Below are positions 9,102 to 18,198 of a DNA stretch of 64,000 nucleotides, piece after piece; positions within the stretch are counted from its first letter, which is position 1, and every line of letters begins with the position of its first letter. Source of the DNA: Oceanococcus sp041619555. GTDB lineage: Bacteria; Pseudomonadota; Gammaproteobacteria; Nevskiales; Oceanococcaceae. The position numbers and the translations under genes were made by a program. Below the pieces are notes generated by a model, which made no database searches, was not told where the DNA came from, and saw nothing but the letters and a program-made list of their open reading frames with translations. The DNA lies in assembly GCA_041619555.1 (NCBI GenBank), contig JBFKDQ010000003.1, forward strand, positions 47,357-111,356. Reading direction: 5' to 3'.

Positions 9102-10246
9102 CGCTTGACGAAGAGCAGCAATTCGTCACGCACGCGCTGCCAGATGGAACCCAGCGGCATGTCCTGCAGTGCGATCAGGGGGATGGTGCGCAAGGTGTTC
9201 TGATGCAGCGAGACCTGCATGCTACCCAGGGTGTCATAGGCGGAAACGGGGGCGATCAGGCGCTGTTGCAACTGGGGTGTGAGCTTGATCGCATCGGCCT
9301 GACCCCGCGGGACCGTCACGTAAACGTCGCTGGCGGCGCCCAGATTCAGCTGGCTGGCGGCGCTTTTCCAGACTTTGGCTTCGGCTAGCACCTCGCCACG
9401 TCCGGCCACCTTGATCGATTCGAAAAAGCGAAAGCCGTAGTTGAGCAGGGCTTCGCTGGAATTGATTCGGGCCTGGGCGCTCGGGGTGCCGAGGACGACG
9501 GCGATCAGGCGCATGCCTTCGCGTTGGGCTGAAGACACCAGGCAGTAGCCTGCCGCCTCGGTATAGCCGGTCTTCATGCCGTCCACCGAGTCATCGCGCC
9601 AGAGGAGTTTGTTGCGGTTTGATTGGGTGATGCCGCCGTAGGTGTATTCCCGCTCCGAATAGAGTTTGTAGAGCTCAGGGAACTCGTTGATCATGGAACG
9701 GGCGAGCAGGGCGATGTCATAGGCGCTGGAACGGTGCTCCGGCGCGGTCAGGCCCGTGGCGTTCAGGTAGTGCGTGTCGCGCATGCCCAGGCGCTCGGCA
9801 TGCTGGTTCATCCAGGCCGCGAAGGTATCCTCGCCGCCGGCCAGGTGTTCGGCCAGCGCGATGCTGGCGTCGTTGCCGGACTGCACGATCATGCCGCGCA
9901 GCAGATCTTCCAGGCGGACCTTGTCACCGACCTCGATGAACATGCGTGAACCTTCGGCTTTCCAGGCCTTCTCGCTGACATGAACCCGGTCGTCAAGCTT
10001 GACATTGCCCTCCTTGAGCTCATGAAAGACGATGTACGCGGTCATCAGCTTGGTGATGGAGGCAGGGTCGACCTGCGCCTGGGCCTCACGTTCGGCGATG
10101 ATCTGCCCACTGTTGTGGTCGAGCAGGATGTAGCTGCTGGCTTCAAAGCGCGGCGCTTCAGGCGTGGGCATCCGTGGCCGCTGGGCATGTGCCGGCAGGC
10201 AGATCAGCAGGCAGAGAACGGGGATCAGATGCTGGATCAATCTCAT
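9098..10246 (-). CDS. dacA: D-alanyl-D-alanine carboxypeptidase (PBP5/6 type)
   Basis: 382 aa. It trims the terminal D-Ala of peptidoglycan pentapeptides. A signal peptide (residues 1-21, ending AHA) is followed by a peptidase S11 domain with nucleophile Ser63 and Lys66 in SITK, the SGN motif at 123-125 and KTG at 225-227. A C-terminal all-beta domain comes next, ending in a short amphipathic stretch (LLLFVKR) that would anchor it to the inner membrane as in PBP5. It overlaps rlpA and ybeD by four bases each, in the conserved rlpA-dacA-ybeD-lipB order. Confidence 0.96.
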   Translation of the reverse strand: MRLIQHLIPVLCLLICLPAHAQRPRMPTPEAPRFEASSYILLDHNSGQIIAEREAQAQVDPASITKLMTAYIVFHELKEGNVKLDDRVHVSEKAWKAEGSRMFIEVGDKVRLEDLLRGMIVQSGNDASIALAEHLAGGEDTFAAWMNQHAERLGMRDTHYLNATGLTAPEHRSSAYDIALLARSMINEFPELYKLYSEREYTYGGITQSNRNKLLWRDDSVDGMKTGYTEAAGYCLVSSAQREGMRLIAVVLGTPSAQARINSSEALLNYGFRFFESIKVAGRGEVLAEAKVWKSAASQLNLGAASDVYVTVPRGQADAIKLTPQLQQRLIAPVSAYDTLGSMQVSLHQNTLRTIPLIALQDMPLGSIWQRVRDELLLFVKR

Positions 10247-11097
10247 GGGTAACTTACTGCAGGTTTGTAGCCAAGTTCACGCAAGGTTTGCGCCTGGACC
10301 TCGGCATCTTTGCGGGTGGCAAATGGCCCCTGAATGACGCGACAGGGGCCGGAGTCGTCTGCCGATTGTACCTGCAGCGCCAAAAGATTGTGCTGGCCGA
10401 GGGTCGATTTGAGCTGCTCGCAATCCTTGAGGCGGGTGAAACTGCCGAGTTCCAGATAGGGCAGTTCCGGTGCGGTGCTGGTCTCGATCGGCGCCGAGCT
10501 CTGTTGCAAACGTGCGATCAGACCGTCGAGTTCGTCACTCAGCGGAGCCTGCGTGCTGGCCACGTCCTGTGGCCCGGTGGGCGGGTCGATGGCGGTGACT
10601 TCGACCTGCGCGGAGCCCGCCGCGTAAACGCCCAGCTGGACGGCAGCGGTATAGGAGAGATCGATAATCCGGCCGGGATGAAAGGGGCCACGGTCATTGA
10701 CGCGGACGATCAGGCTGCGGCCGTTCTCAAGATTGCGGACGCGCACGTAACTCGGAATCGGCAGGGTCTTGTGCGCCGCGCTAATGGCGAACATGTCATA
10801 GGGTTCGCCACTGGAGGTGCGACGGCCATGGAATTTGGTGCCATACCAGGACGCCAGACCGCGTTCCCGGTAGCCCTTGGCCGAGTCCAGCACCTCGTAG
10901 CGCTTGCCGAAAACCACATAGCTCTTGGGGTTGCCATAGCGGCTGCGCGGCTCCTGGCGGACCTGCGGTTCGGGAATGCTCAGCGGGTCGATGGGGACAT
11001 GTCGCGGGCTGCCGTCGCCACCGCGGACCGCAGCCATGCCGCCACAGGCATTGAGCAGGGTCCAGCACAGGACGGCAAGGCCGAGGCGATGGGTCAT
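10243..11097 (-). CDS. rlpA: RlpA septal-ring lytic transglycosylase lipoprotein
   Basis: 284 aa. The lipoprotein signal ends in LLNACGG (lipobox Cys). The double-psi beta-barrel domain contains GLASWYGTKFHGRRTSSGE and RVNDRGPFHPGRIIDLS, whose Glu and Asp correspond to the catalytic pair of RlpA. A C-terminal SPOR domain (LPYLELGSFTRLKDCEQLK to the end) binds denuded glycan strands at the division site. RlpA cleaves such strands during daughter-cell separation. Its stop overlaps the dacA start, and its start overlaps the mltB end. Confidence 0.95.
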   Translation of the reverse strand: MTHRLGLAVLCWTLLNACGGMAAVRGGDGSPRHVPIDPLSIPEPQVRQEPRSRYGNPKSYVVFGKRYEVLDSAKGYRERGLASWYGTKFHGRRTSSGEPYDMFAISAAHKTLPIPSYVRVRNLENGRSLIVRVNDRGPFHPGRIIDLSYTAAVQLGVYAAGSAQVEVTAIDPPTGPQDVASTQAPLSDELDGLIARLQQSSAPIETSTAPELPYLELGSFTRLKDCEQLKSTLGQHNLLALQVQSADDSGPCRVIQGPFATRKDAEVQAQTLRELGYKPAVSYP

Positions 11098-12068
11098 GGC
11101 TGCCGGACTGCGGCGGCGATCGCCTCGCTGAGCTGGAATACCGCCATGGCATAGTAAACGCGGGGGTTGTAGGACATGATGCTGTAAAAATTGGGCAGGG
11201 CGAGCCAGAACTCCTGATGCGCGCCGTGGTCGAGGGCGATCAGGCCGACGTTCTGCGTGGCAGGCAAGTTCAGACCATGTGCGCCCAGCATCGGTTCCAA
11301 CTCCTGCCAGAGATGGCTTGGCTGTTTCTGGTTGATGATCGGCACGGTCTTAGGTGGGTGTGGCAGGGAATAGGCCACGGCCTGGCCCGGCTGCCAGTCC
11401 CGGCCCGCACCCAGATAGGCGGACAGATAGCTGCCCGCGCTGCCGATCGCATCGTCCGCATTCCACAGGTCGATACGGCCGTCGGCGTTGAAATCCACCG
11501 CCAGGCGCCGGTAATTGCTGGGCATGAACTGGGGCAGGCCCATCGCGCCGGCATAGGAGCCCTGCACCGTCAGAGGATTCAGGTCGTGTTCTTTGCACAG
11601 CAGCAGGAAGGCTTTCAGTTCGCTGTAGAAAAATGGGTGCCGGCTCGGATGTTCAAAGCCCTGGGTCGCCAGCGAGTCGAGCACCCGATGGGGGCCGGTA
11701 TAGCCGCCGTAGCGGGTTTCCACGCCGATGATGGCGCTGATCAGTGCGGCGGGCACGCCGTAGTGCTGTTCGGCGCGACGGAAGCTTGACGCATGTTCTG
11801 CGATGAACTTGGCGCCCTGGCGGATTCGCCAGTCCTGCAGGAAAATGGCCTGATAGGCGGGCCAGGTCTTGGTTTTCTCCGGCGCTTTCTGTTCGGCCGC
11901 GATCAGTTCAGGACGTCGTTGAGCCTGCCGCAGGATCTCTGTGAGTTCGGTGCGACTGTAGTACTCACTCGCCACGAGTTCATCGATGAGGCGAAGCGCC
12001 TGGGGGTGGGTGGAATAGTCGGCCAGCGCAGTGCAGCAGACCAGGCAGAGCAGGAGGATAGTGCGCAT
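11094..12068 (-). CDS. mltB: MltB lytic murein transglycosylase
   Basis: 324 aa from the ATG at 12068, which shares bases with the rodA stop codon (TGATG). The frame continues far upstream, but only as the antisense-like shadow of rodA. A signal peptide ends near LADYS. Catalytic Glu117 lies in IIGVETRYGG, and GAMGLPQFMPSNYRR is conserved. DFNADGRIDLWN (192-203) matches the EF-hand-like Ca site of E. coli Slt35. There is no lipobox, so unlike E. coli MltB this form looks periplasmic. It cleaves peptidoglycan with 1,6-anhydro-MurNAc formation. Confidence 0.95.
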   Translation of the reverse strand: MRTILLLCLVCCTALADYSTHPQALRLIDELVASEYYSRTELTEILRQAQRRPELIAAEQKAPEKTKTWPAYQAIFLQDWRIRQGAKFIAEHASSFRRAEQHYGVPAALISAIIGVETRYGGYTGPHRVLDSLATQGFEHPSRHPFFYSELKAFLLLCKEHDLNPLTVQGSYAGAMGLPQFMPSNYRRLAVDFNADGRIDLWNADDAIGSAGSYLSAYLGAGRDWQPGQAVAYSLPHPPKTVPIINQKQPSHLWQELEPMLGAHGLNLPATQNVGLIALDHGAHQEFWLALPNFYSIMSYNPRVYYAMAVFQLSEAIAAAVRQP

Positions 12069-13177
12069 CAGGAAGAGAGCAGGCGACGGTGGGTGTGAAT
12101 GGACATGATCAGGCCGAAGCTGGCCAGCAAGGTCACCATGGAGGTGCCGCCGTAGCTGACCAGGGGCAGGGGAACGCCAACAACGGGCAGCAGGCCGATG
12201 ACCATGCCGATGTTGACGAACAGATAGATGAAGAAGGTCAGGCTGAGGCAGCTGACGACCAGTCTGGCGAAAGTGTCCTGCGCGCGACTGGCGATATGTA
12301 GGCCACGGGCAATGATCAGCAGATAGACCAGGAGCAGGCCGAGGACCCCGATGAAACCGAACTCCTCGGCAAAAACGGCGAAGATGAAGTCGGTGTTGGC
12401 CTCGGGTAGAAAATCCAGCCTGGCCTGGGTGCCGTGCAACCAGCCTTTGCCGTCCCAGCCGCCGGAGCCGATGGCAATTTTCGACTGGATGATGTGATAG
12501 CCCGCCCCGGAGGGATCGGAGGTCGGGTCGAGCAGGGTCAGCACGCGCTGTTTCTGGTACTCCCGCATGTTGTACCAGAGCATGGGTGCGGCGGCGGCCG
12601 CCAGCGCGATGCATGCGAGCATGAAGCGCCAGCGCAGGCCTGAAAAGTACAGGGTGAATGCGCCGGCGCTCACCACCAGCAGCGACGTGCCCAGGTCGGG
12701 TTGGCGTGCGATCAGCAGTGTCGGCACGAGGATGATGATGGCGCTGACCAGCAGGGCCCACCAGGACGGCGGCAGGCGCTTTTCATGCAGAAAGCTCGCC
12801 ACCATCAGCGGGACAGCGAACTTCATCAGTTCGGACGGCTGGAAGCGAACGAAGCCCAGATCCAGCCAGCGCTGGGCGCCTTTGGAACTGTCGCCCAGGA
12901 CCAGGACGGCGATGAGCATGCCGGTTCCGGCCAGATAGGCCCATGGGGTGAAGGAGCGGAACCAGTCGGGCGGGCATTGCGCGACCAGGACCAGCGCCAG
13001 CAGGCCCAAGGCCAGACGCTTTCCCTGGGCGATCAGCATGTCCATGTCCTGGCCGGTGGCGCTGTAGACCGTCACCATGCCGATGCTGGTCAGCAGCAGG
13101 AGCAGCATCAGCAGGGGGGCATCCAGATGGAGGCGACCGAGCCCGCTCTGGCTGCGACTGGCTTCATCGAAAATCAT
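12068..13177 (-). CDS. rodA: RodA peptidoglycan glycosyltransferase (SEDS)
   Basis: 369 aa polytopic membrane protein of the SEDS family, about ten hydrophobic segments. It polymerises lipid II for lateral wall growth together with PBP2. Family motifs: GDSSKGAQRWLDLGFVRFQP, QPDLGTSLLV, YHIIQSKIAIGSGG, LPEANTDFIFAVFAEEFGFIG and GVPLPLVSYGGTS. It overlaps mrdA by four bases, so the RodA-PBP2 pair is translationally coupled. Confidence 0.97.
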   Translation of the reverse strand: MIFDEASRSQSGLGRLHLDAPLLMLLLLLTSIGMVTVYSATGQDMDMLIAQGKRLALGLLALVLVAQCPPDWFRSFTPWAYLAGTGMLIAVLVLGDSSKGAQRWLDLGFVRFQPSELMKFAVPLMVASFLHEKRLPPSWWALLVSAIIILVPTLLIARQPDLGTSLLVVSAGAFTLYFSGLRWRFMLACIALAAAAAPMLWYNMREYQKQRVLTLLDPTSDPSGAGYHIIQSKIAIGSGGWDGKGWLHGTQARLDFLPEANTDFIFAVFAEEFGFIGVLGLLLVYLLIIARGLHIASRAQDTFARLVVSCLSLTFFIYLFVNIGMVIGLLPVVGVPLPLVSYGGTSMVTLLASFGLIMSIHTHRRLLSS

Positions 13178-15042
13178 GGGCTTGGCTCCTCTGGGGCGGG
13201 GACGCCCAGTGCATGATCCATGATGCGACGAACGATCGGGGCGGCCACCGCGCTGCCGCTGCCACTGTGCTCCGCAATGGCGGCGACCGCAATGCGTGGC
13301 GCGTCGGCGGGAGCATAGCCGACGAAGAGACTGTGGTCCCGCAGATGCAGCGGCACATCGGACAGCTGCGGTGCTTCATCGTCTTCCTGCGACAGACCGG
13401 CAACCTGGGCGGTGCCGGTCTTGCCGGCGATCTGATAGGTCGCGCCCAGGGCCATGCGTCGGGCGGTGCCGGTGGGGCCGTGGATGACTCCGATCATCGC
13501 ATCATGCACGGTGCGCCAGTGGCGATCACGCTTCAGCTTGATCGCCGCGCGCCGTGCGGTGCTGGTGTATCGCTGCTCGCCGCTGACCTCGTCTTCCACG
13601 CTGTGGAGCAGATGAGGTGTGCCAGCATGGCCCTGGGTTGCGATCTGCGCCGTGGCGAAGGCCAGCTGCAAGGGGGTGGTGAGCATGAAGCCCTGGCCGA
13701 TGCCGATATTCAGGGTTTCTCCGGGAAACCAGGATTCCGCCCGGGCGCGCATTTTCCAGGCTCGCGATGGCAGCAGGCCAGAACCTTCATTGGGTAGATC
13801 GATGCCGGTCGGGGCGCCGAGCCCGAATTGCTGAAGGAAATCGTGGATGGGATCGATCTCCAGCTGATGTGCGAGGTCATAGAAATAGACATCACAGGAT
13901 TGCGCGATGGCTTCGTGAACATCCACCGGGCCATGGCCGCGTCGTTTCCAGTCGCGGTGCTTGCGGTTGTTGTCCGGCAGCTGGTAGTAGCCAGGACAGT
14001 TCACTCGGGTCCTGGTGTGGAAAATCTCGTGATCCAGTCCGGCCAGCGCCATCAGCGGTTTGATCGTTGAGCCGGGCGGATACTGGCCCTGAATCGCGCG
14101 ATGAAACAGGGGCCGGTTGGTGTCATCGGTCAGTTTTTGAAAGCCGCGGTGGCTGATGCCGTCGACAAACAGTGAAGGATCGAAGCTCGGCACCGAGACC
14201 ATGGCCAGGATCTCGCCGGTGTGCACGTCCAGGGCCACCGCCGCGCCATTGCGGTCGGCAAAAGCAGCCTCGGCGACCCGTTGCAGTTCGGCGTCCAGGG
14301 TCAGGTGCAAGGTCTTGCCGGCGGTAGCCGGGGTGTACTCCAGTTCCCGCAGGCGGCGTCCGGAGGCGTTGGCTTCGACCAGCTGGCGGCCCGGCAGGCC
14401 GTGGAGCAGGGACTCATAGCGAAATTCGATGCCCGTTTTGCCGATGTAGGAGGCGCCGCGGTAGCGTTCGGCGTCGACTCTCTCCAGGTCGCGCGCGGTA
14501 ATGCCCCCAACGTATCCGATCAGATGCGCGGTTGCGGAGCCGAGCGGGTAGTTGCGGGTCAGGCCTGCCCGCACATAGACCCCGTCCAGGCGTTGACGGT
14601 TGACTTCGATCCGCGCCACTTCCTCCTGGCTGAGCTTAAGTTTGAGTGGCACCTGCTCGAATTCTGCGGATCGCCTGGCACGGGCAAGAAAGCGCTCCCT
14701 CTCCATGTCGCTGATTGGCACCAGTTCGGCCAAAAGGTCCAGGCTGGCGTCAAGATCGGCGATCTGTTCAGGTACCAGTTCCAATCGATAGGCCGGCAGA
14801 TTCTCTGCCAAAACCACCCCGTTGCGATCGAAGATCAGGCCGCGGACGCTGGGGACAGGCTGTGCCCGCATGCGATTGTCATTTGAGCGGGTGGCGAAGT
14901 ATTCGTGCTGCACCGTCTGCAGTTGCAGCAGACGGGTCAGAAGGATGCCCAGCAGCAGCAGGATGAACAGGCCGGCAACGACAATGCGGGTGCCAAACCC
15001 CTGTCGTTCTTCGTATGTGTTCTTGAAAGTGACCCCTGACAT
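13174..15042 (-). CDS. mrdA: Penicillin-binding protein 2 (peptidoglycan transpeptidase)
   Basis: 622 aa. One N-terminal membrane helix (residues ~20-38), a pedestal/dimerisation domain (RGLIFDRNGVVLAEN), then the transpeptidase domain with Ser325 and Lys328 (STIK), SCD at 382-384 and KTGT at 541-544. It cross-links new glycan made by RodA in the elongasome. Length and motifs are normal. It lies 68 bases downstream of mreD. Confidence 0.97.
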   Translation of the reverse strand: MSGVTFKNTYEERQGFGTRIVVAGLFILLLLGILLTRLLQLQTVQHEYFATRSNDNRMRAQPVPSVRGLIFDRNGVVLAENLPAYRLELVPEQIADLDASLDLLAELVPISDMERERFLARARRSAEFEQVPLKLKLSQEEVARIEVNRQRLDGVYVRAGLTRNYPLGSATAHLIGYVGGITARDLERVDAERYRGASYIGKTGIEFRYESLLHGLPGRQLVEANASGRRLRELEYTPATAGKTLHLTLDAELQRVAEAAFADRNGAAVALDVHTGEILAMVSVPSFDPSLFVDGISHRGFQKLTDDTNRPLFHRAIQGQYPPGSTIKPLMALAGLDHEIFHTRTRVNCPGYYQLPDNNRKHRDWKRRGHGPVDVHEAIAQSCDVYFYDLAHQLEIDPIHDFLQQFGLGAPTGIDLPNEGSGLLPSRAWKMRARAESWFPGETLNIGIGQGFMLTTPLQLAFATAQIATQGHAGTPHLLHSVEDEVSGEQRYTSTARRAAIKLKRDRHWRTVHDAMIGVIHGPTGTARRMALGATYQIAGKTGTAQVAGLSQEDDEAPQLSDVPLHLRDHSLFVGYAPADAPRIAVAAIAEHSGSGSAVAAPIVRRIMDHALGVPAPEEPSP

Positions 15043-15110
15043 TCTGTCTAGTGTTCCATCGCGAAGCGCGGAGTTTGGCGCATGAGCACGGCGCTCGGCA
15101 GCCTCCAGCG

Positions 15111-15587
15111 CTAATGATGCTGGGGGCGGTCCAGAAGTGCAAAAGAAGCGGTGATGAGAGGCCAGAACAGGCTGGTGCTGAGTGCCGGAATCCAGCGCCA
15201 GCTGGGATCAATGCTTTGCCCGACCAGACTGTCCAGCCAGAGCAGCAGCGCCTGGTATGCCGCCCACAGAGGCGCCAGCGCAATCATCTGCTGGGCCGCC
15301 GGAAACAGCAGCAGGGTGGGGCGCAGCTTGAGGGCGGTGTAGCTGAGCAGGCTCAGCACCAGGGCGTGCTGGCCAAGCACGGTGGCGTAGGTCACATCCA
15401 GAACCAGGCCCAGGCCGAAGCCCCAGAGGATGCCGAAACGCGATGGCGTGCTGAGGCATAGATAGGTCAGCACCAGCGGCACCAGGGCGGGGCGGCCGAT
15501 CGCCAGGAATGCCGGCAGCGGCAGGGCGGTCAGGATCAGGGCAATGCACAGCGCGCATAAGGCGCTTGGCCAGGCCACCGGATTCAT
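15111..15587 (-). CDS. mreD: MreD rod-shape membrane protein
   Basis: 158 aa, almost wholly hydrophobic with five or so membrane segments (RPALVPLVLTYLCLSTPSRFG; GFGLGLVLDVTYATVLGQHAL). MreD links MreC to the Rod complex. It begins six bases after the mreC stop, so the two are co-transcribed. Confidence 0.93.
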   Translation of the reverse strand: MNPVAWPSALCALCIALILTALPLPAFLAIGRPALVPLVLTYLCLSTPSRFGILWGFGLGLVLDVTYATVLGQHALVLSLLSYTALKLRPTLLLFPAAQQMIALAPLWAAYQALLLWLDSLVGQSIDPSWRWIPALSTSLFWPLITASFALLDRPQHH

Positions 15588-15593
15588 GCGGCT

Positions 15594-16502
15594 TTACTGC
15601 GCCGATGCGATGTGATCCGGGGTTGCGGCTGGATCAAGCAGTTGCGCGGTGCTGGGCGCCGGCACGCCCTGGCGAACCAGCAGAACCTCGTGGCCATGCT
15701 GCAGGCGCGCCGCTGGCGAAGCGGCAATCTTGAGAAAATGTTCGCCGGGCTGATGTTCGACGGTTTCGATGATCGCGACCGGATAGCCGGCCGGATATTT
15801 GCCGCCGAGGCCGGAGCTGACCAGCAGGTCGCCGGCCTGGATGTCCGAATTGGCCGGCAGGAAGGGCAATTGCAGCACTGCCGAGCCGTTGCCGTGCACG
15901 ACGGTGCGCAAGCCATTGCGATTGACCTGTACCGGTACGCCCTGGTTCTCGTCGGTGATCAACACCGCGGTCGAGGAGTAGGGCGTGACTTCGATGATCT
16001 GGCCGACGATGCCGTGCGCATCCAGCAGGGCCTGGCCGTCGAAAACACCATCGCGCTTGCCGCGATTGATCCGGATGCGCTGTTGATAGGGATCCAGGCT
16101 GGTGGCCTGGATTTCGCCGATCATCACCGCCTGATGCACGCTCTTGGTTGAATGCAGCATTGCGCGCATGCGGCGGTTCTCCTCCTCGAGGACGACCAGG
16201 CGTTGCAGGCGCGCGTTCAGGCGCAGATGTTCGTGACGAAGGGCATCGTTCTGGACGATCAGTTCTTCGCGGGTGCTGAAGTGCTTGCCCAGATCATGGG
16301 CCCGACGCGGCAGATCGCTGATCCAGAAGATCGGGGCGAGAGCGACGGAAATCGCGTCGCGGGCGCTGTCCAGATCCTGATTGCCCTGAGCGAAAATCAT
16401 CAGTCCGGCGGCGGTCAGGCTGGCCAGCGACAGCTTGACGATGAGCAGTGGGCCGCGCGAAAAGATCGGTCTGGCATGGTCGTCAAACTGATAGTCGCTC
16501 AA
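15594..16502 (-). CDS. mreC: MreC rod-shape scaffold protein
   Basis: 302 aa. One N-terminal membrane helix (LLIVKLSLASLTAAGLMIFA), then a coiled coil (~residues 75-110) and a periplasmic beta domain with INRGKRDGVFDGQAL, DAHGIVGQI, LITDENQGVPVQVNRNG and LLVSSGLGGKYPAGYPVA. It joins MreB filaments to PBP2/RodA. Unlike the tightly packed genes downstream, it is separated from mreB by 238 bases that carry a promoter candidate. Confidence 0.95.
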   Translation of the reverse strand: MSDYQFDDHARPIFSRGPLLIVKLSLASLTAAGLMIFAQGNQDLDSARDAISVALAPIFWISDLPRRAHDLGKHFSTREELIVQNDALRHEHLRLNARLQRLVVLEEENRRMRAMLHSTKSVHQAVMIGEIQATSLDPYQQRIRINRGKRDGVFDGQALLDAHGIVGQIIEVTPYSSTAVLITDENQGVPVQVNRNGLRTVVHGNGSAVLQLPFLPANSDIQAGDLLVSSGLGGKYPAGYPVAIIETVEHQPGEHFLKIAASPAARLQHGHEVLLVRQGVPAPSTAQLLDPAATPDHIASAQ

Positions 16503-16547
16503 AATGGCGTCTCCAGGCAGTCGCGGGGCGGAACAAGGTTGGATCGA

Positions 16548-16577
16548 ATCATAGGTTCAAAACTACTTTGTCAGCAA
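16548..16577 (-). promoter_or_regulatory. Candidate promoter of mreC
   Basis: On the minus strand TTGCTG (16572-16577) and TATGAT (16548-16553) are 18 bases apart, 46 bases upstream of the mreC start. It would give mreCD and downstream genes a start independent of mreB. Judged by consensus match only. Confidence 0.4.
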
Positions 16578-16740
16578 TGGCTTAGCCAAGGAAATGAAAC
16601 CATCTTCTTAATCGGCGTGCGAGTTTTGTCAGGCGTGACTTGACAACAGCTTGAATTCATTGAGAAACGAAATACTTGCGCCGCAACCAGCGGATCCCGA
16701 CGAAAGGGCCGGTTCCGGTGACGGAATGGGCCGATTTGCG

Positions 16741-17778
16741 CTAATCGAGGATGAAGCTGTTGGCTTTCTCGTTTTCCATATCGAGCAGGGTGCCGCCGCC
16801 GCGCGCAACGCAGGTCAATGGATCGTCTGCAATGATGACCGGCAGACCGGTTTCTTCCGAGAGCAGCTTGTCGAGGTCGCGCAACAGGGCGCCGCCGCCG
16901 GTCAGGACGATGCCGCGATCGGCGACATCGGAGCCGAGTTCGGGCGGCGTGCTTTCCAGGGCGACCTTGCAGGCGGCGACAATCTGCGCCAGCGGTTCCT
17001 GCAGGGCATCCAGAATTTCATTCGAGTTCAAGGTGAAACTGCGAGGCACTCCGGCGGACAGATGACGGCCGACGACATCAATCTCACGCACCTCATGGCC
17101 TGGGAATGCCGTTCCGATTTCCTGCTTGATGCGTTCGGCGGTGGTTTCGCCGATCAGCATGTTGTACTGCCGGCGCACATAGCTGACGATGGCTTCGTCA
17201 AAGCGGTCTCCACCGATGCGGACGGACTCCGCATAGACAATGCCATTGAGTGACAACACGGCGACTTCGGATGTGCCGCCGCCGATGTCCAGCACCATGG
17301 AGCCGCGGGCTTCGCCGACCGGAATGCCGGCGCCGATGGCCGCGGCGACCGGTTCATCGATGAGCTGGACTTTCTTTGCTCCGGCATTGGCGGCGGATTC
17401 CCGAATCGCCCGCCGTTCGACCTGGGTGGAGCCGTAGGGCACGCAGATGATGACGCGGGTCAGCGGGCGAAACAGGCGTTGCGAGTGCACCTTGCGAATG
17501 AAGTGCTGCAGCATCTTTTCGGTCACGGTGAAATCGGCGATCACGCCGTCTTTCATGGGCCGGATCGTGGAGATGTTGTTCGGTGTGCGGCCAAGCATGC
17601 GCTTGGCGTCCAGGCCGACCGCTTCGATGCGCTTGCCCCCCCGGGAATCGGTCCGGATCGCGACGACGGAAGGTTCGTTCAGGACGATGCCTTCACCCCT
17701 GACGTAGATCAGCGTGTTCGCCGTCCCCAGGTCGATAGACAGGTCATTCACGAACAAACCGCGCAACTGATTGATCAT
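16741..17778 (-). CDS. mreB: MreB actin-like rod-shape protein
   Basis: 345 aa from the ATG at 17778 (MINQLRGLF; the open frame upstream is non-conserved). Actin-fold signatures: NDLSIDLGTANTLIYVRG, PMKDGVIADFTVTEKML, VICVPYGSTQVERRA, VGEARGSMVLDIGGGTSEVA and VLTGGGALLRDLD. The N-terminal hydrophobic residues give the membrane contact seen in MreB. It organises the elongasome on the cytoplasmic face. It is divergent from gatC across 132 bases. Confidence 0.97.
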   Translation of the reverse strand: MINQLRGLFVNDLSIDLGTANTLIYVRGEGIVLNEPSVVAIRTDSRGGKRIEAVGLDAKRMLGRTPNNISTIRPMKDGVIADFTVTEKMLQHFIRKVHSQRLFRPLTRVIICVPYGSTQVERRAIRESAANAGAKKVQLIDEPVAAAIGAGIPVGEARGSMVLDIGGGTSEVAVLSLNGIVYAESVRIGGDRFDEAIVSYVRRQYNMLIGETTAERIKQEIGTAFPGHEVREIDVVGRHLSAGVPRSFTLNSNEILDALQEPLAQIVAACKVALESTPPELGSDVADRGIVLTGGGALLRDLDKLLSEETGLPVIIADDPLTCVARGGGTLLDMENEKANSFILD

Positions 17779-17910
17779 AGGGGGAATCTGCCGCTTCGGC
17801 GGAAATGGGCGTAGGACTGCGAAGGCGAGGAATGTAGCAATGCTGGGGACTTTGGGCAAGGCGCGGAATATGGTAGTTTTCGCGCCCCTGTCCTGCCGAT
17901 GAAGAAAACC

Positions 17911-18198
17911 ATGAGTCTGGAGCCCGAACAGGTGCGCCGGGTGGCCGATCTGGCTCGCCTGGCGGTGCCTGAGAGCGATCTTGCCGCTTACGCTGATGAA
18001 TTGTCCCGCATCCTGGACCTGGTCGATCAGCTCAAGGGTGCCGACACCAATGCCGTGGAGCCCATGGCACATCCGCTGAACATGGTGCAGCGACTGCGTA
18101 GCGACGAGGTCAGTGAACATCCGGATCGGGAAGCCTTGCTGAAACTGGCGCCGGAGTCGGAATCCGGGCATTTTCTGGTGCCGCGGGTGATCGAGTGA
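17911..18198 (+). CDS. gatC: GatC subunit of Asp/Glu-tRNA amidotransferase
   Basis: 95 aa from the second ATG (MSLEPEQVRR), the usual start and length of GatC; an ATG at 17899 would add MKKT. Conserved: VADLARLAVPE, RILDLVDQL, AHPLNMVQRLRSD and FLVPRVIE. It stabilises GatA-GatB in the complex that amidates Asp-tRNA(Asn) and/or Glu-tRNA(Gln). The gatC stop overlaps the gatA start (TGATG). Confidence 0.94.
   Translation: MSLEPEQVRRVADLARLAVPESDLAAYADELSRILDLVDQLKGADTNAVEPMAHPLNMVQRLRSDEVSEHPDREALLKLAPESESGHFLVPRVIE

Noticed and set aside
12069..12761. Upstream extension of the mltB frame
   Set aside because: The residues are Arg/His/Pro-rich shadow sequence of rodA; the real start overlaps the rodA stop and opens a signal peptide.
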